Shown in pieces: positions 53,201 through 59,290 of a DNA stretch of 64,000 nucleotides. A program made the translations under genes and the position numbers. Source of the DNA: Plut-88900 sp963668115 (lineage in GTDB: Bacteria; Chloroflexota; Dehalococcoidia; Plut-88900). The stretch covers positions 1,984,001 through 2,048,000 of the forward strand of contig OY764147.1 of assembly GCA_963668115.1 (NCBI GenBank). The letters run 5' to 3'. Below the pieces are notes generated by a model, which worked only from the letters and a program-made list of their open reading frames with translations, ran no database searches and was not told the origin of the DNA. Positions within the stretch are counted from its first letter, which is position 1. Each line of letters starts with the position of its first letter.

Positions 53201-53549
53201 TCCCGTGCTCCTCGATCTGCGCCTTCTGCGTAATCCCGAGACTCTTCTCCACCTCAAGCTCAACCGGCAATCCGTGGGTGTCCCAGCCCGCCTTTCGGGG
53301 CGCGCAATACCCCTTCATCGTCTTGTAGCGGGGCATGATGTCCTTGAACACCCGGGAGAGGACGTGATGGATGCCGGGGCCCGCGTTGGCCGTCGGCGGC
53401 CCTTCGTACATAACGTACAAAGGTCGGTCCCGACGCTCCTCCACCGACCGCGTCGCAATATCCCGCTCCTTCCAGAACTCCAACACCCGCGTCTCCAGCT
53501 CCGGAAAACTCACCTTGCTCGATACCGGTTCAAACATCTTCTCGCTCAT
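50274..53549 (-). CDS. ileS: Isoleucine-tRNA ligase
   Basis: IleS charges tRNA-Ile. This 1,091-residue enzyme is the long, eukaryote-like type. It has the HIGH equivalent PGIHHVLSR near residue 64, an editing (CP1) domain containing WTTTPWTLPGNTAL, and the KMSKS loop EKMSKSKGN near residue 610. An anticodon-binding domain and a C-terminal extension follow. The long type is often mupirocin-tolerant (family knowledge, not tested here). A T-box leader lies about 300 bases upstream on the same strand, separated by repeat insertions. Confidence 0.97.
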   Translation of the reverse strand: MSEKMFEPVSSKVSFPELETRVLEFWKERDIATRSVEERRDRPLYVMYEGPPTANAGPGIHHVLSRVFKDIMPRYKTMKGYCAPRKAGWDTHGLPVELEVEKSLGITQKAQIEEHGIREFNAACKQNVMRYVKEWEDLTDRIGFWIDMNDPYVTFENSYIESMWWILKQLWDRGLIHEAYKSIWHCPRCVTSLSDHEVAQGYNDQTKDVAIFVKFRVDLEDDDYSNGARKLIGGSHLPTFILAWTTTPWTLPGNTALAIDPEADYALVEDKADGAIPERLIMAEALVGKLLPSGYETVGTVKGSDLVGLGYKALYNPVAYKVPGIGKFAEGRVQRGASYQPGQTATFHVVGGDFVSLDEGTGVVHIAPAFGEDDFKIGASAELYFVQHVDLQGGMIGNFPFAGKFVKDADADIIDDLTARELLFRHTQIVHTYPFCWRCSSPLVYYAKSSWYINTTAIKDTLLDNNDKVNWYPGHIKWGRFGEWLRNVQDWAISRERYWGTPIPFWQCDSCEKYECIGSIEELREKKKVRGIAEPLDLHRPYVDEIFYECGDCGGTMSRILEVMDVWFDSGAMPIAQWHYPFENDGMKEDGRFPADYICEAVDQTRGWFYSLHAVSSLVFGEPCYRNVICLGHILDEAGEKMSKSKGNVVQPWSVLDAQGADALRWYLYTASPPGNPRRFSGELVQEAIRKFMLTLWNTYSFFVTYANIDGYQPKGTGNGAKASGLDRWIESELHRLVKDVTESLDNYDPTNAGRRIEAFVDVLSNWYVRRSRRRFWKSENDEEKQSAYDTLYGCLVTLSKLIAPFTPFLAEELYRNLVSGADASAPESVHLAEFPEGDESLIDPALNDEARLAMKISSLGRAARSKAAIKVRQPLASVKVVVRGDAEREALQRSFDQVSEELNVKALEFAESAAEVYDYKVSANTPLLGPKYGKDTPKIVKGLSAMDPGEVARVVQSGGSIKVSGFTLEPEEVNLEAVEKEGVSVAAEGDYVVAIPTAISEDLAKEGMARELVHRLQTMRRSAGFEVVDQIVSYMVGEGPPAEALAAHESYVKQETLSREVLTIAPPAEAFVETHKLDGREVVLGVVRVG

Positions 53550-53591
53550 CTACTTAACCTGTTTTAAGTCAATTCCCGTTCTCTCTTTTAC

Positions 53592-53660
53592 CCGTAGGGG
53601 CGACCGGCGGGTCGCCCTCCCCCGGGGTCGAAGGGGGTGTCCTACTCTCTCTCCCTTGAG
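53592..53660. repeat. Palindromic repeats between T-box and ileS
   Basis: A CGTAGGGGCGACC-GGGTCGCC palindrome (53592-53618) is followed by the left half of a CTCTCCCTTGAGG-family repeat. The right half resumes at 53781 after the mobile element. These insertions lengthen the ileS leader. Confidence 0.65.
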
Positions 53661-53661
53661 G

Positions 53662-53780
53662 AGACCTTTGTATAAATGTCATTCCGATGCCCCGCGAGGA
53701 ATCTGGGGTGGGGGCTTCGGCGTCGACGAGGCTATCTAGTCTTCCAATGTGTTCCGGTGCAGTGAGTTACGCAAAGGTCT
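53662..53780. mobile_element. 119-bp MITE-like element with terminal inverted repeats
   Basis: The ends are AGACCTTTGTATAA and, inverted, AGACCTTTGCGTAA (12 of 14 matching). CTTGAGG is found on both sides (53655-53661 and 53781-53787), as a target-site duplication. The element splits a CTCTCCCTTGAGGGGAGAGG repeat and contains a CCCCGCGAGGAATCT repeat. It has no coding capacity. Matching ends occur at 14558-14706 and 5761-5774. Confidence 0.7.
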
Positions 53781-53852
53781 CTTGAGGGGAGAGGGCTGGG
53801 GTGAGGGTGAAAGATACGCCGTCACCCACACCCCTCCCACGAGAACCCCATC

Positions 53853-53881
53853 AAAAAACCCGCCCCCGACCAGGGACGGGT
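53853..53881 (-). terminator. T-box-controlled terminator hairpin
   Basis: On the minus strand, ACCCGTCCC pairs with GGGCGGGT across a short loop, followed by TTTTTT. Pairing of the T-box bulge with uncharged tRNA would favour the alternative antiterminator and allow ileS expression. Confidence 0.8.
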
Positions 53882-54121
53882 CACGACCCGCGGTACCACC
53901 CATTTTGCCCGCCTCACGCGGACCTTCTCGTTAGAGCACGGGCCTATTTTACAAGACCGATGCCCTCGCCCCTGTAACGGGGAGCGACTCCGGCCACGCC
54001 TACTTCGCCATTATCGGGTTTCGGGTGGCGGCTCGGGAGGGATTTTCGGGGCCGGGCTCCGGGCCTGCTCTCACCGTGCCAGGCTCGCTGATCGCAGCTT
54101 CCTGCCCCTACTCGTCTCCGT
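53853..54121 (-). promoter_or_regulatory. T-box leader controlling ileS
   Basis: The minus strand carries the conserved T-box sequence TGGGTGGTACCGCGG at 53902-53888. Upstream are Stem I features: GACGAGTAGG near 54117-54108, AGCGAGCC and GGTGAGAGCAGG. The terminator with six T follows at 53853. An ATC at 54043-54041, in a GAAAATC context on the 3' side of Stem I, is a candidate Ile specifier codon, consistent with ileS downstream. T-boxes sense uncharged tRNA. The leader has been separated from ileS by repeats and a mobile element. Confidence 0.88.
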
Positions 54122-54152
54122 CTTCGCCTGTATCGTGTTTGCTCTGAGCTTC

Positions 54153-54431
54153 CTAGGACCCGAACAGCGAGGGAGTCGCCTCCTCGGGCAGTCGAGCCTT
54201 TATCGCCTCTTTAATCTCTTCGTTGCTCGGGAACCGGCCCGTCTCCAGCTTGGAGTGGACCGTCTCACCGTCGATCCTCACCTCGAACTTGCCCTGCGCG
54301 GCGGTGATGATCTTGAAGGTCGCGATGTCGTAGTCGTATTCCCTCATCACCTCTTCCGTCAGACTGACGGCTTCGGGGAGGTAGTTTCAAAGAGTGCAGT
54401 ATTCGACCTCGATGTTCAGCTTCTTGGCCAT
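54153..54431 (-). CDS. SelW-like (Rdx family) selenoprotein, UGA read as selenocysteine
   Basis: Read from the ATG at 54431 the frame gives MAKKLNIEVEYCTL, then TGA at 54389-54387, then NYLPEAVSLTEEVMREYDYD... to 54153. The motif is CxxU in the place of the Rdx CxxC motif (family form YCxxCxxLPxAxxL), and the rest (KFEVRIDGETVHSKLETGRFP) is classic Rdx/SelW. A stable hairpin with a G in its apical loop lies 23 bases after the TGA. This strongly suggests selenocysteine at residue 15 of 92. The ribosome site GGGGGTGAGG overlaps the paralog's stop. Without recoding only a 65-residue fragment from 54350 would be made. The role is probably thiol redox; selA, selB and selD are not in the window. 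Confidence 0.83.
54349..54382 (-). promoter_or_regulatory. Bacterial SECIS-like hairpin
   Basis: Directly after the in-frame TGA, ACCTC pairs with GAGGT (lower stem). CCGTCA and TGACGG form a perfect six-bp upper stem with a GTC apical loop at 54364-54362. The loop G is 23 bases after the UGA, inside the distance range known for bacterial SECIS elements. It lies within the coding frame, as in other bacteria. Confidence 0.7.
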
Positions 54432-54433
54432 CC

Positions 54434-54760
54434 TTACCTCACCCCCTTTCTGTTCATGCCGGTAACGGCCAGGGCCGTCCTCCAAAAGCGAATGACATTA
54501 TATCTCACCCGACGCCCCACGTCATTCGACAGGCGATTCCTCACTGCATCACTGACTTCCCCGGGGCTCGGCACCCGACCCGAAAACACCACCTCTCCAT
54601 CAATCCTAACCTCAAAACTGCCCTCTTCCCCTGACACAAGCTCGAAGCTGCCGACATCATAGTCATGCTCTCTCATCACCTCCTCCATCAACCGCACCGC
54701 CTCCCCCCACCCCCCCGACTCCTTGTTATAAGCAACTTGGATTGAAAGTTTATCCGGCAT
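54434..54760 (-). CDS. Rdx/SelW paralog without the redox motif
   Basis: This 108-residue protein aligns with its downstream neighbour (EVMREHDYDVGSFELVS and SFEVRIDGEVVFSGRVPSPGEV). Where the partner has YCTLUNYLPEAVSL, it has YNKESGGWGEAVRL, so both redox residues are gone. The C-terminus extends about 30 residues past the family end (RVRYNVIRFWRTALAV). Its stop lies two bases before the next ATG, so the two are an operon. It may be a regulatory or assembly partner of the selenoprotein, or simply decaying. Confidence 0.72.
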   Translation of the reverse strand: MPDKLSIQVAYNKESGGWGEAVRLMEEVMREHDYDVGSFELVSGEEGSFEVRIDGEVVFSGRVPSPGEVSDAVRNRLSNDVGRRVRYNVIRFWRTALAVTGMNRKGVR

Positions 54761-54775
54761 TAGCCGCCCAGGCGA

Positions 54776-55210
54776 TCACACAGATATGACGTATAGGAAA
54801 GACTTGTCCTTCTCTGCTAACAACCCCTCCATCCCCGCATCCAGCGTCGCCAGTTGGCCCCCTCGCTGCATTGCCGTAGCCAGCAGAACGGCATCCGTAA
54901 CTTGACGATACCCGTGGATACGGGCGCCGATTGAATCCGGCAAATCGACTATCGACCAGTCCATCGGCCAAAAAGAATGTTCTCCCAGCCGCGTCAAGCT
55001 TTTCAACGCATCAATGGCATCGAGAGGAGTTACCGTATCCCGTACCACCGTGGGATTGCAGGAGAGCCGTACAAAACCCGACTCCGTCAGGGCACAAGTC
55101 GCCCATCCTTCCCACTGGTGTTCTTTGAACCACGCGTTGGCGGCTGCATGATGCGCGTGATTTGACCAGACCAAGGCTAACAGGACGTTCACGTCCAGAA
55201 GCGCGGTCAC
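54776..55210 (-). CDS. VapC-type PIN domain toxin
   Basis: This 144-residue PIN protein starts MTALLDVNVLLALVW, with the first catalytic Asp at residue 6. Later acidic sites include Glu in TESGFVRL, Asp in VTDAVLLATAM, and Asp in LATLDAGM. VapC toxins are RNases that often cut tRNA or rRNA. Its start overlaps the antitoxin stop by four bases (ATGA-type), so they are coupled. Confidence 0.9.
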   Translation of the reverse strand: MTALLDVNVLLALVWSNHAHHAAANAWFKEHQWEGWATCALTESGFVRLSCNPTVVRDTVTPLDAIDALKSLTRLGEHSFWPMDWSIVDLPDSIGARIHGYRQVTDAVLLATAMQRGGQLATLDAGMEGLLAEKDKSFLYVISV

Positions 55211-55437
55211 GGAAATTCGTCCAGCGCCTTGTACACGTCCTCACTGGTGAATGGTTCGGCATTGGGATTTATGGGGAAAAACGGTATGTCATCACGTTTC
55301 GCGCTCGTGTTTACCCCATTCCTAAACCCCCGGCGCGCCAGCTCCGACACCGCGCTCCCTAAGCTACCCCCGTTACGTGCTGCTAACGCCCGCGCTACCG
55401 ACAGGACATCGTCATCTATGGTTAGTGTTGTCCGCAT
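55207..55437 (-). CDS. VapB-type antitoxin
   Basis: The 76-residue product, counted from the ATG at 55437, begins MRTTLTIDDDVLSVARALA, a ribbon-helix-helix N-terminus as in VapB antitoxins. The C-terminal tail (FTSEDVYKALDEFP) would wrap the toxin. The ORF could start at 55473 but a TATGAT -10 box lies six bases before the ATG at 55437. The antitoxin-first order is usual for vapBC. Confidence 0.87.
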   Translation of the reverse strand: MRTTLTIDDDVLSVARALAARNGGSLGSAVSELARRGFRNGVNTSAKRDDIPFFPINPNAEPFTSEDVYKALDEFP

Positions 55438-55449
55438 GACAACATCATA
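55438..55449 (-). promoter_or_regulatory. -10 box for leaderless vapBC transcription
   Basis: TATGAT (55449-55444) lies exactly six bases before the vapB ATG, and no ribosome site is present. Confidence 0.55.
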
Positions 55450-55586
55450 GCATCGTAACATCAACATTGCCAATCAGTGGCTTAGTACCTCCTGGCAGGG
55501 AAGCTCATACACTGCATTTGCCCCGTTAATTATCGGGTGAGACAATCAAGAAGTGGGGTCCATCCGAATAGCAGGGATTGACTGGC

Positions 55587-56720
55587 ATGAACAAATCGTT
55601 GTTTACAGCCAAGCTGGTGGGAATGGTGACCATGCTCTGCTGTGCCCTAGCACTGGTGATTATGGCCTGCACCCAACCCGAGCCCACTGAAACACCCGCT
55701 CCAACGTCAACCGCTGCTCCCACCCCAACCTCTACACCAGCGCCAGAGGATACATACCTCACTGACAGGAGTGCCCTCGTGGCCCTCTACGTCGCCACAG
55801 ATGGATCCAATTGGCAGAATAGAGACAACTGGATCTGGGATGGACCCTTAGGGTTATGGCACGGAGTCACGACCAATCAAAATGGTCGCGTAACGGAAGT
55901 GGACCTCGAAAACAACAACCTAAGTGGAGAGATACCACCGCAACTAAGCGGTCTTTCCAGTTTACGCGTCCTTAATCTTTCGGACAATCATATCAGGGGA
56001 GAGATACCATCCGAACTGGCTCAACTTTCCAATTTGGAAGACATAAACCTATCGAACAATCAACTCAAGGGAACGATACCTTCCGAGCTTGGAACTCTGT
56101 CCAACCTTGAAGTCATAGATCTTGCATGGAACCCATTGAGCGGGGAAATACCGTCCGAACTTGGCAATTTACCTAAACTGGAGGGTTTGGAATTATCGGT
56201 GACTCTATTAGCCGGGGAGATACCTCCTGAACTCGGGAATCTGTCTAACCTAAGAAGTCTGACACTAGCATTTACTCAACTGACTGGACCGATACCACCG
56301 GAGCTGGGCAATCTATCTAACCTAGAAAGACTGATCTTAGTGTACAACCAACTGACCGGGGAGATACCACCAGAGTTGGGCAATCTATCCAATCTAACCC
56401 TCCTGAATATACCGAACAACAAGTTGAGTGGTCAGATACCCCTGGAATTGGGCAACCTCTCCAACCTGGACTATCTATTCATGGCCGGGAGCAATCGGTT
56501 TACCGGCTGCATACCCAAGGGGCTGAGTTACATAGAAAGTCGTCAGAATAGGATTAGGCGGGAGTTCCAATCTAGCCGTTCCTTTCATCGGCAGAGAGGT
56601 TCCATCACAGATTCGTATGTAATGGCAGGCAGTTTACCCGTCGGCACGAACAATCTGTTCGACATGTATGAGATTATCACCGACATACATCGGCTGGGGT
56701 TGCCCTACTGTAAAAACTAG
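55587..56720 (+). CDS. Leucine-rich repeat lipoprotein
   Basis: The product, 377 residues from the ATG at 55587, has a signal peptide ending in a lipobox (VIMAC near residue 27) and a Pro/Thr linker (TPAPTSTAAPTPTS). The LRR cap ALVALYVATDGSNWQNRDNW follows, then about nine 24-residue LRRs on the pattern LSGEIPxELGNLSNLxxLxL. A ~65-residue C-terminal tail (FTGCIPKG to GLPYCKN) has a possible Cys pair. It should sit on the cell surface and bind proteins or glycans. The LRR module resembles that of the cytoplasmic PLD-LRR fusion at 11.8 kb. Confidence 0.85.
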   Translation: MNKSLFTAKLVGMVTMLCCALALVIMACTQPEPTETPAPTSTAAPTPTSTPAPEDTYLTDRSALVALYVATDGSNWQNRDNWIWDGPLGLWHGVTTNQNGRVTEVDLENNNLSGEIPPQLSGLSSLRVLNLSDNHIRGEIPSELAQLSNLEDINLSNNQLKGTIPSELGTLSNLEVIDLAWNPLSGEIPSELGNLPKLEGLELSVTLLAGEIPPELGNLSNLRSLTLAFTQLTGPIPPELGNLSNLERLILVYNQLTGEIPPELGNLSNLTLLNIPNNKLSGQIPLELGNLSNLDYLFMAGSNRFTGCIPKGLSYIESRQNRIRREFQSSRSFHRQRGSITDSYVMAGSLPVGTNNLFDMYEIITDIHRLGLPYCKN

Positions 56721-56748
56721 ATGTGCACGTCAGATTCCCCCACCTCCC

Positions 56749-56768
56749 TTGCGTTATCATTAACGCAA
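56749..56768. promoter_or_regulatory. Perfect inverted repeat before the TlpA-like gene
   Basis: TTGCGTTA and TAACGCAA flank TCAT (8-bp arms). It lies five bases before the ATG at 56773 and 28 bases after the LRR stop. It could be an operator or a short terminator; there is no T run. TATCAT within it could also serve as a -10 box. Confidence 0.5.
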
Positions 56769-56772
56769 ACCC

Positions 56773-57369
56773 ATGCTAGACCTCAAGGCCCTCACCCTCC
56801 TCCAGAAGCGCATCATCTTCGCCATCGGCCTGGCCGGCGTCGCCGCCATCGTTCTTGCCCTCACCAACCCCTTCGCCCAGAAGCCCCCCGACCTCGGCAT
56901 CATCGAAAACGCCAACCTTGACGGTGGTGCCTACCGGGTCGGCACAGGCATCGGAGACGCCGCCCCCAACTTCACCCTCACCGACTCCGCCGGCGACCCG
57001 GTCAGCCTCCACGACTTCCTCGGAGAAAAGGCCGTCGTAGTCAATTTCTGGGCCAGCTGGTGCAACTTCTGCCTCGAAGAGATGCCCGACCTCGAAGCCG
57101 TCGCCCAGGAGTTCAGCGACGACCTCGTCATCCTCGGCATCAACAATCAGGAGACCGTCGCCCAGGGAGACCCCTTCGCCCTCGCCCGCGGCGTCACCTA
57201 CCCCCTCCTCTACCTCCCCAGAGACGACCAGATCGTCAAGGCCTATCAGGTCCTCGCCATGCCCACCACTTACTACCTCGACATCGACGGCATAATCGTC
57301 GACCGCAAGCTCGGCTTCGACACCCACGAAGGCATCCGGGACCGCGCCCTCCTCGCCCTCCAAAACTAA
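56773..57369 (+). CDS. TlpA-like thioredoxin-fold protein
   Basis: The 198-residue protein has an N-terminal membrane anchor (residues ~14-32) and a redoxin domain. GDAAPNFTLTDSAGDPVSL leads to the active site FWASWCNFCLEEMP (CxxC), then MPTTYYLDIDG with the cis-Pro. It should act outside the membrane, reducing disulfides, for example in cytochrome c maturation. Confidence 0.93.
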   Translation: MLDLKALTLLQKRIIFAIGLAGVAAIVLALTNPFAQKPPDLGIIENANLDGGAYRVGTGIGDAAPNFTLTDSAGDPVSLHDFLGEKAVVVNFWASWCNFCLEEMPDLEAVAQEFSDDLVILGINNQETVAQGDPFALARGVTYPLLYLPRDDQIVKAYQVLAMPTTYYLDIDGIIVDRKLGFDTHEGIRDRALLALQN

Positions 57370-57472
57370 TCCTCACCCCCTCCCGTTATCCCCGCCCCCG
57401 AGCCGGAATCCATCCTGCGGGGTGGCGTGAGAGGGTTCCCCCGCGGGGTTGAGGGGAGAACCCCCCAAATGC

Positions 57473-57484
57473 TAACCTCCCCCC
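57473..57484 (+). promoter_or_regulatory. -10-like box for leaderless transcription
   Basis: TAACCT (57473-57478) lies exactly six bases before the ATG at 57485. There is no ribosome site; the intervening bases are all C. The box is weaker than the other examples. Confidence 0.4.
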
Positions 57485-59062
57485 ATGCTCGACACCCTCA
57501 TCAAAAACGGCCTAGTCGTCGACGGCACCGGCAACCCAGGCTTCTACGCCGGCGTCGGCGTCCGGGGTGAACAGGTCTGCATCCTCCGCGGTGACTACTC
57601 CGACACCCAATCCCACCGCACCATCGACGCCTCAGGCAAGGTCGTCTGCCCCGGTTTCATCGACATGCACGCCCACACGGGCCTAGTCATCCTCGCCGAG
57701 CCCGAGCACCATCCCAAGGTCCGCCAGGGCATCACCACCGAACTCGTAGGCGTCGACGGCAACTCTTACGCCCCATTCACCTCCCCCGATGACTTGCGGG
57801 ACTTCATTGAGCTCAACTCGGGTCTGGACGGAGCCCCACCCCTCCCCGGAAGCTGGTCCACCGTCGCCGAGTACCTCTCCATGTTCGACAACAAGGTCGC
57901 CGTGAATATCGCCTACGTCATCGGCAACTCGCCCATCCGCATCTGCGCCATGGGCTGGGACGACACCCCCGCCACCGACACCGATGTCGCCAACATGCGA
58001 TCAATGCTCCGAGAAGGCATGGAGGAAGGCGCCTTCGGCATTTCCACCGGCCTCGACTACCCGCCCGGAAGCTACGCCACCACCGACGAACTGGTCAGCC
58101 TCTCCCAGCAGGTCGCCCGACTCGGCGGCATCTATCACACCCACCTTCGCAACACCCTCGGCGACCGGTTCCTAGATCCAGTGAGGGAGGCCCTGGAAAT
58201 CGGCCGGCGTGCGGGCCTCCCCTGCCACCTCACCCACTTCTACCAGCGCATCACCCATCCCGGCAGCGCCCGACAGCTCCTTGAACTGGTCGACGGCTCC
58301 GTCGACTCCGGCCAGGACGTGACCATGGACTGCTTCCCCTACACCTACAGCAGCACCCGCGTCCTCATCATGTTCCCCCAGTGGGCCCACGACGGAGGCC
58401 CGACCCGCCTCAAACAAGTCCTCCGCTCCGAGGAGGGCCGCGAACGCCTCCGACAAGAGGTCAGGCCCCGGGGCCAGTCCTGGAGCGACATCTGGCTCAC
58501 CTATTTCAAGCGTCCCCACAACAAGCGCTTTGAAGGCAAGTCGGTCGCTGAAGTGGCCGACACCCTAGGCAAAAGCGAAGTAGACGCCCTCTGCGACATC
58601 CTCCTCGACGAGGACCTGCAGACCTCCTACGTCACCCCGGGCCCTAACCTCACCACCCTCCCCGACTTCATGACCCACCCCCTCACCATGGTCGGCACCG
58701 ACGGCCTCCTCCTAGGCGACTACCCCAGCCCCCGCACCTACGGCGCCTTCCCGACCCTCCTCTCCCACTACGTCCGCAACGAAAAGCTCATCACTATGGC
58801 CGAGGCCATACGAAAGATGACCTCCTTCGCCGCCCTCCGACTCGGCATCCCAGACCGCGGCATCCTCCGCAACGGCATGAAGGCCGACATCGTCGTCTTC
58901 GACCCCACCACCGTCCACTCCCCCGCCACCCGACACCAACCCCGCCAGTACCCCACCGGCATCGAGCACGTCCTCGTCAACGGCCAACCCGTCGTAACCG
59001 ACGGCGACCACACCGGCGCCCTCCCCGGCCGCTCCCTCCGCCGCGGCCGCCCCTCCACCTAA
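57485..59062 (+). CDS. Amidohydrolase, N-acyl-D-amino-acid deacylase-like
   Basis: This 525-residue protein is a D-aminoacylase-type amidohydrolase. It has IDASGKVVCPGFIDMHAHT with the HxH metal site, FGISTGLDYPPGSYA, HLRNT and CHLTHF with later His ligands, and the C-terminal GILRNGMKADIVVFDP beta-sandwich. Classic D-aminoacylases have a metal-binding Cys in GNCGxSxAP; here the equivalent stretch reads GVDGNSYAP, so that Cys is an Asp. The substrate is therefore uncertain. A dihydropyrimidinase- or D-hydantoinase-like reaction is possible. Confidence 0.85.
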   Translation: MLDTLIKNGLVVDGTGNPGFYAGVGVRGEQVCILRGDYSDTQSHRTIDASGKVVCPGFIDMHAHTGLVILAEPEHHPKVRQGITTELVGVDGNSYAPFTSPDDLRDFIELNSGLDGAPPLPGSWSTVAEYLSMFDNKVAVNIAYVIGNSPIRICAMGWDDTPATDTDVANMRSMLREGMEEGAFGISTGLDYPPGSYATTDELVSLSQQVARLGGIYHTHLRNTLGDRFLDPVREALEIGRRAGLPCHLTHFYQRITHPGSARQLLELVDGSVDSGQDVTMDCFPYTYSSTRVLIMFPQWAHDGGPTRLKQVLRSEEGRERLRQEVRPRGQSWSDIWLTYFKRPHNKRFEGKSVAEVADTLGKSEVDALCDILLDEDLQTSYVTPGPNLTTLPDFMTHPLTMVGTDGLLLGDYPSPRTYGAFPTLLSHYVRNEKLITMAEAIRKMTSFAALRLGIPDRGILRNGMKADIVVFDPTTVHSPATRHQPRQYPTGIEHVLVNGQPVVTDGDHTGALPGRSLRRGRPST

Positions 59063-59265
59063 CCCTCCCTACCCCACCATCCCACCCATCCGAGCCGGCT
59101 GAAAGTGCGCCCACGGCGTGAATCCACCCCCTTTATTTCCGTCATTCCCGACCCCGATCGGGCTGAAAGTGCGCCTATGGCGTGAATCCATTCCCCTTCA
59201 ACCTCGTCATTCCCGAGTAGTCGGGAATCCATGGGCGGTGCGGGGAGAGGGCTAGGGTGAGGGTG
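59063..59265. repeat. Repeat cluster with two 22-nt cassettes
   Basis: It holds cassettes at 59099-59120 and 59163-59184 (CTGAAAGTGCGCC...GGCGTG form) inside CGGG/AATCC palindromes, an uninterrupted copy at 59207-59231, and a GGGGAGAGGGCTAGGGTGAGG repeat. No gene is seen. Confidence 0.7.
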
Positions 59266-59290
59266 ATCTCCGTGGCGGCGGGGGTGACAT

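Noticed and set aside
54153..54350. 65-residue protein starting at ATG 54350
   Set aside because: It is the C-terminal part of the longer Rdx frame; the conserved N-terminal motif lies upstream beyond a TGA that fits selenocysteine.
54387..54389. In-frame TGA as a simple pseudogene mutation
   Set aside because: The TGA lies exactly at the CxxU position, the frame is intact on both sides, and a hairpin with an apical G follows at the right distance. A chance nonsense mutation would not be expected to meet all three.
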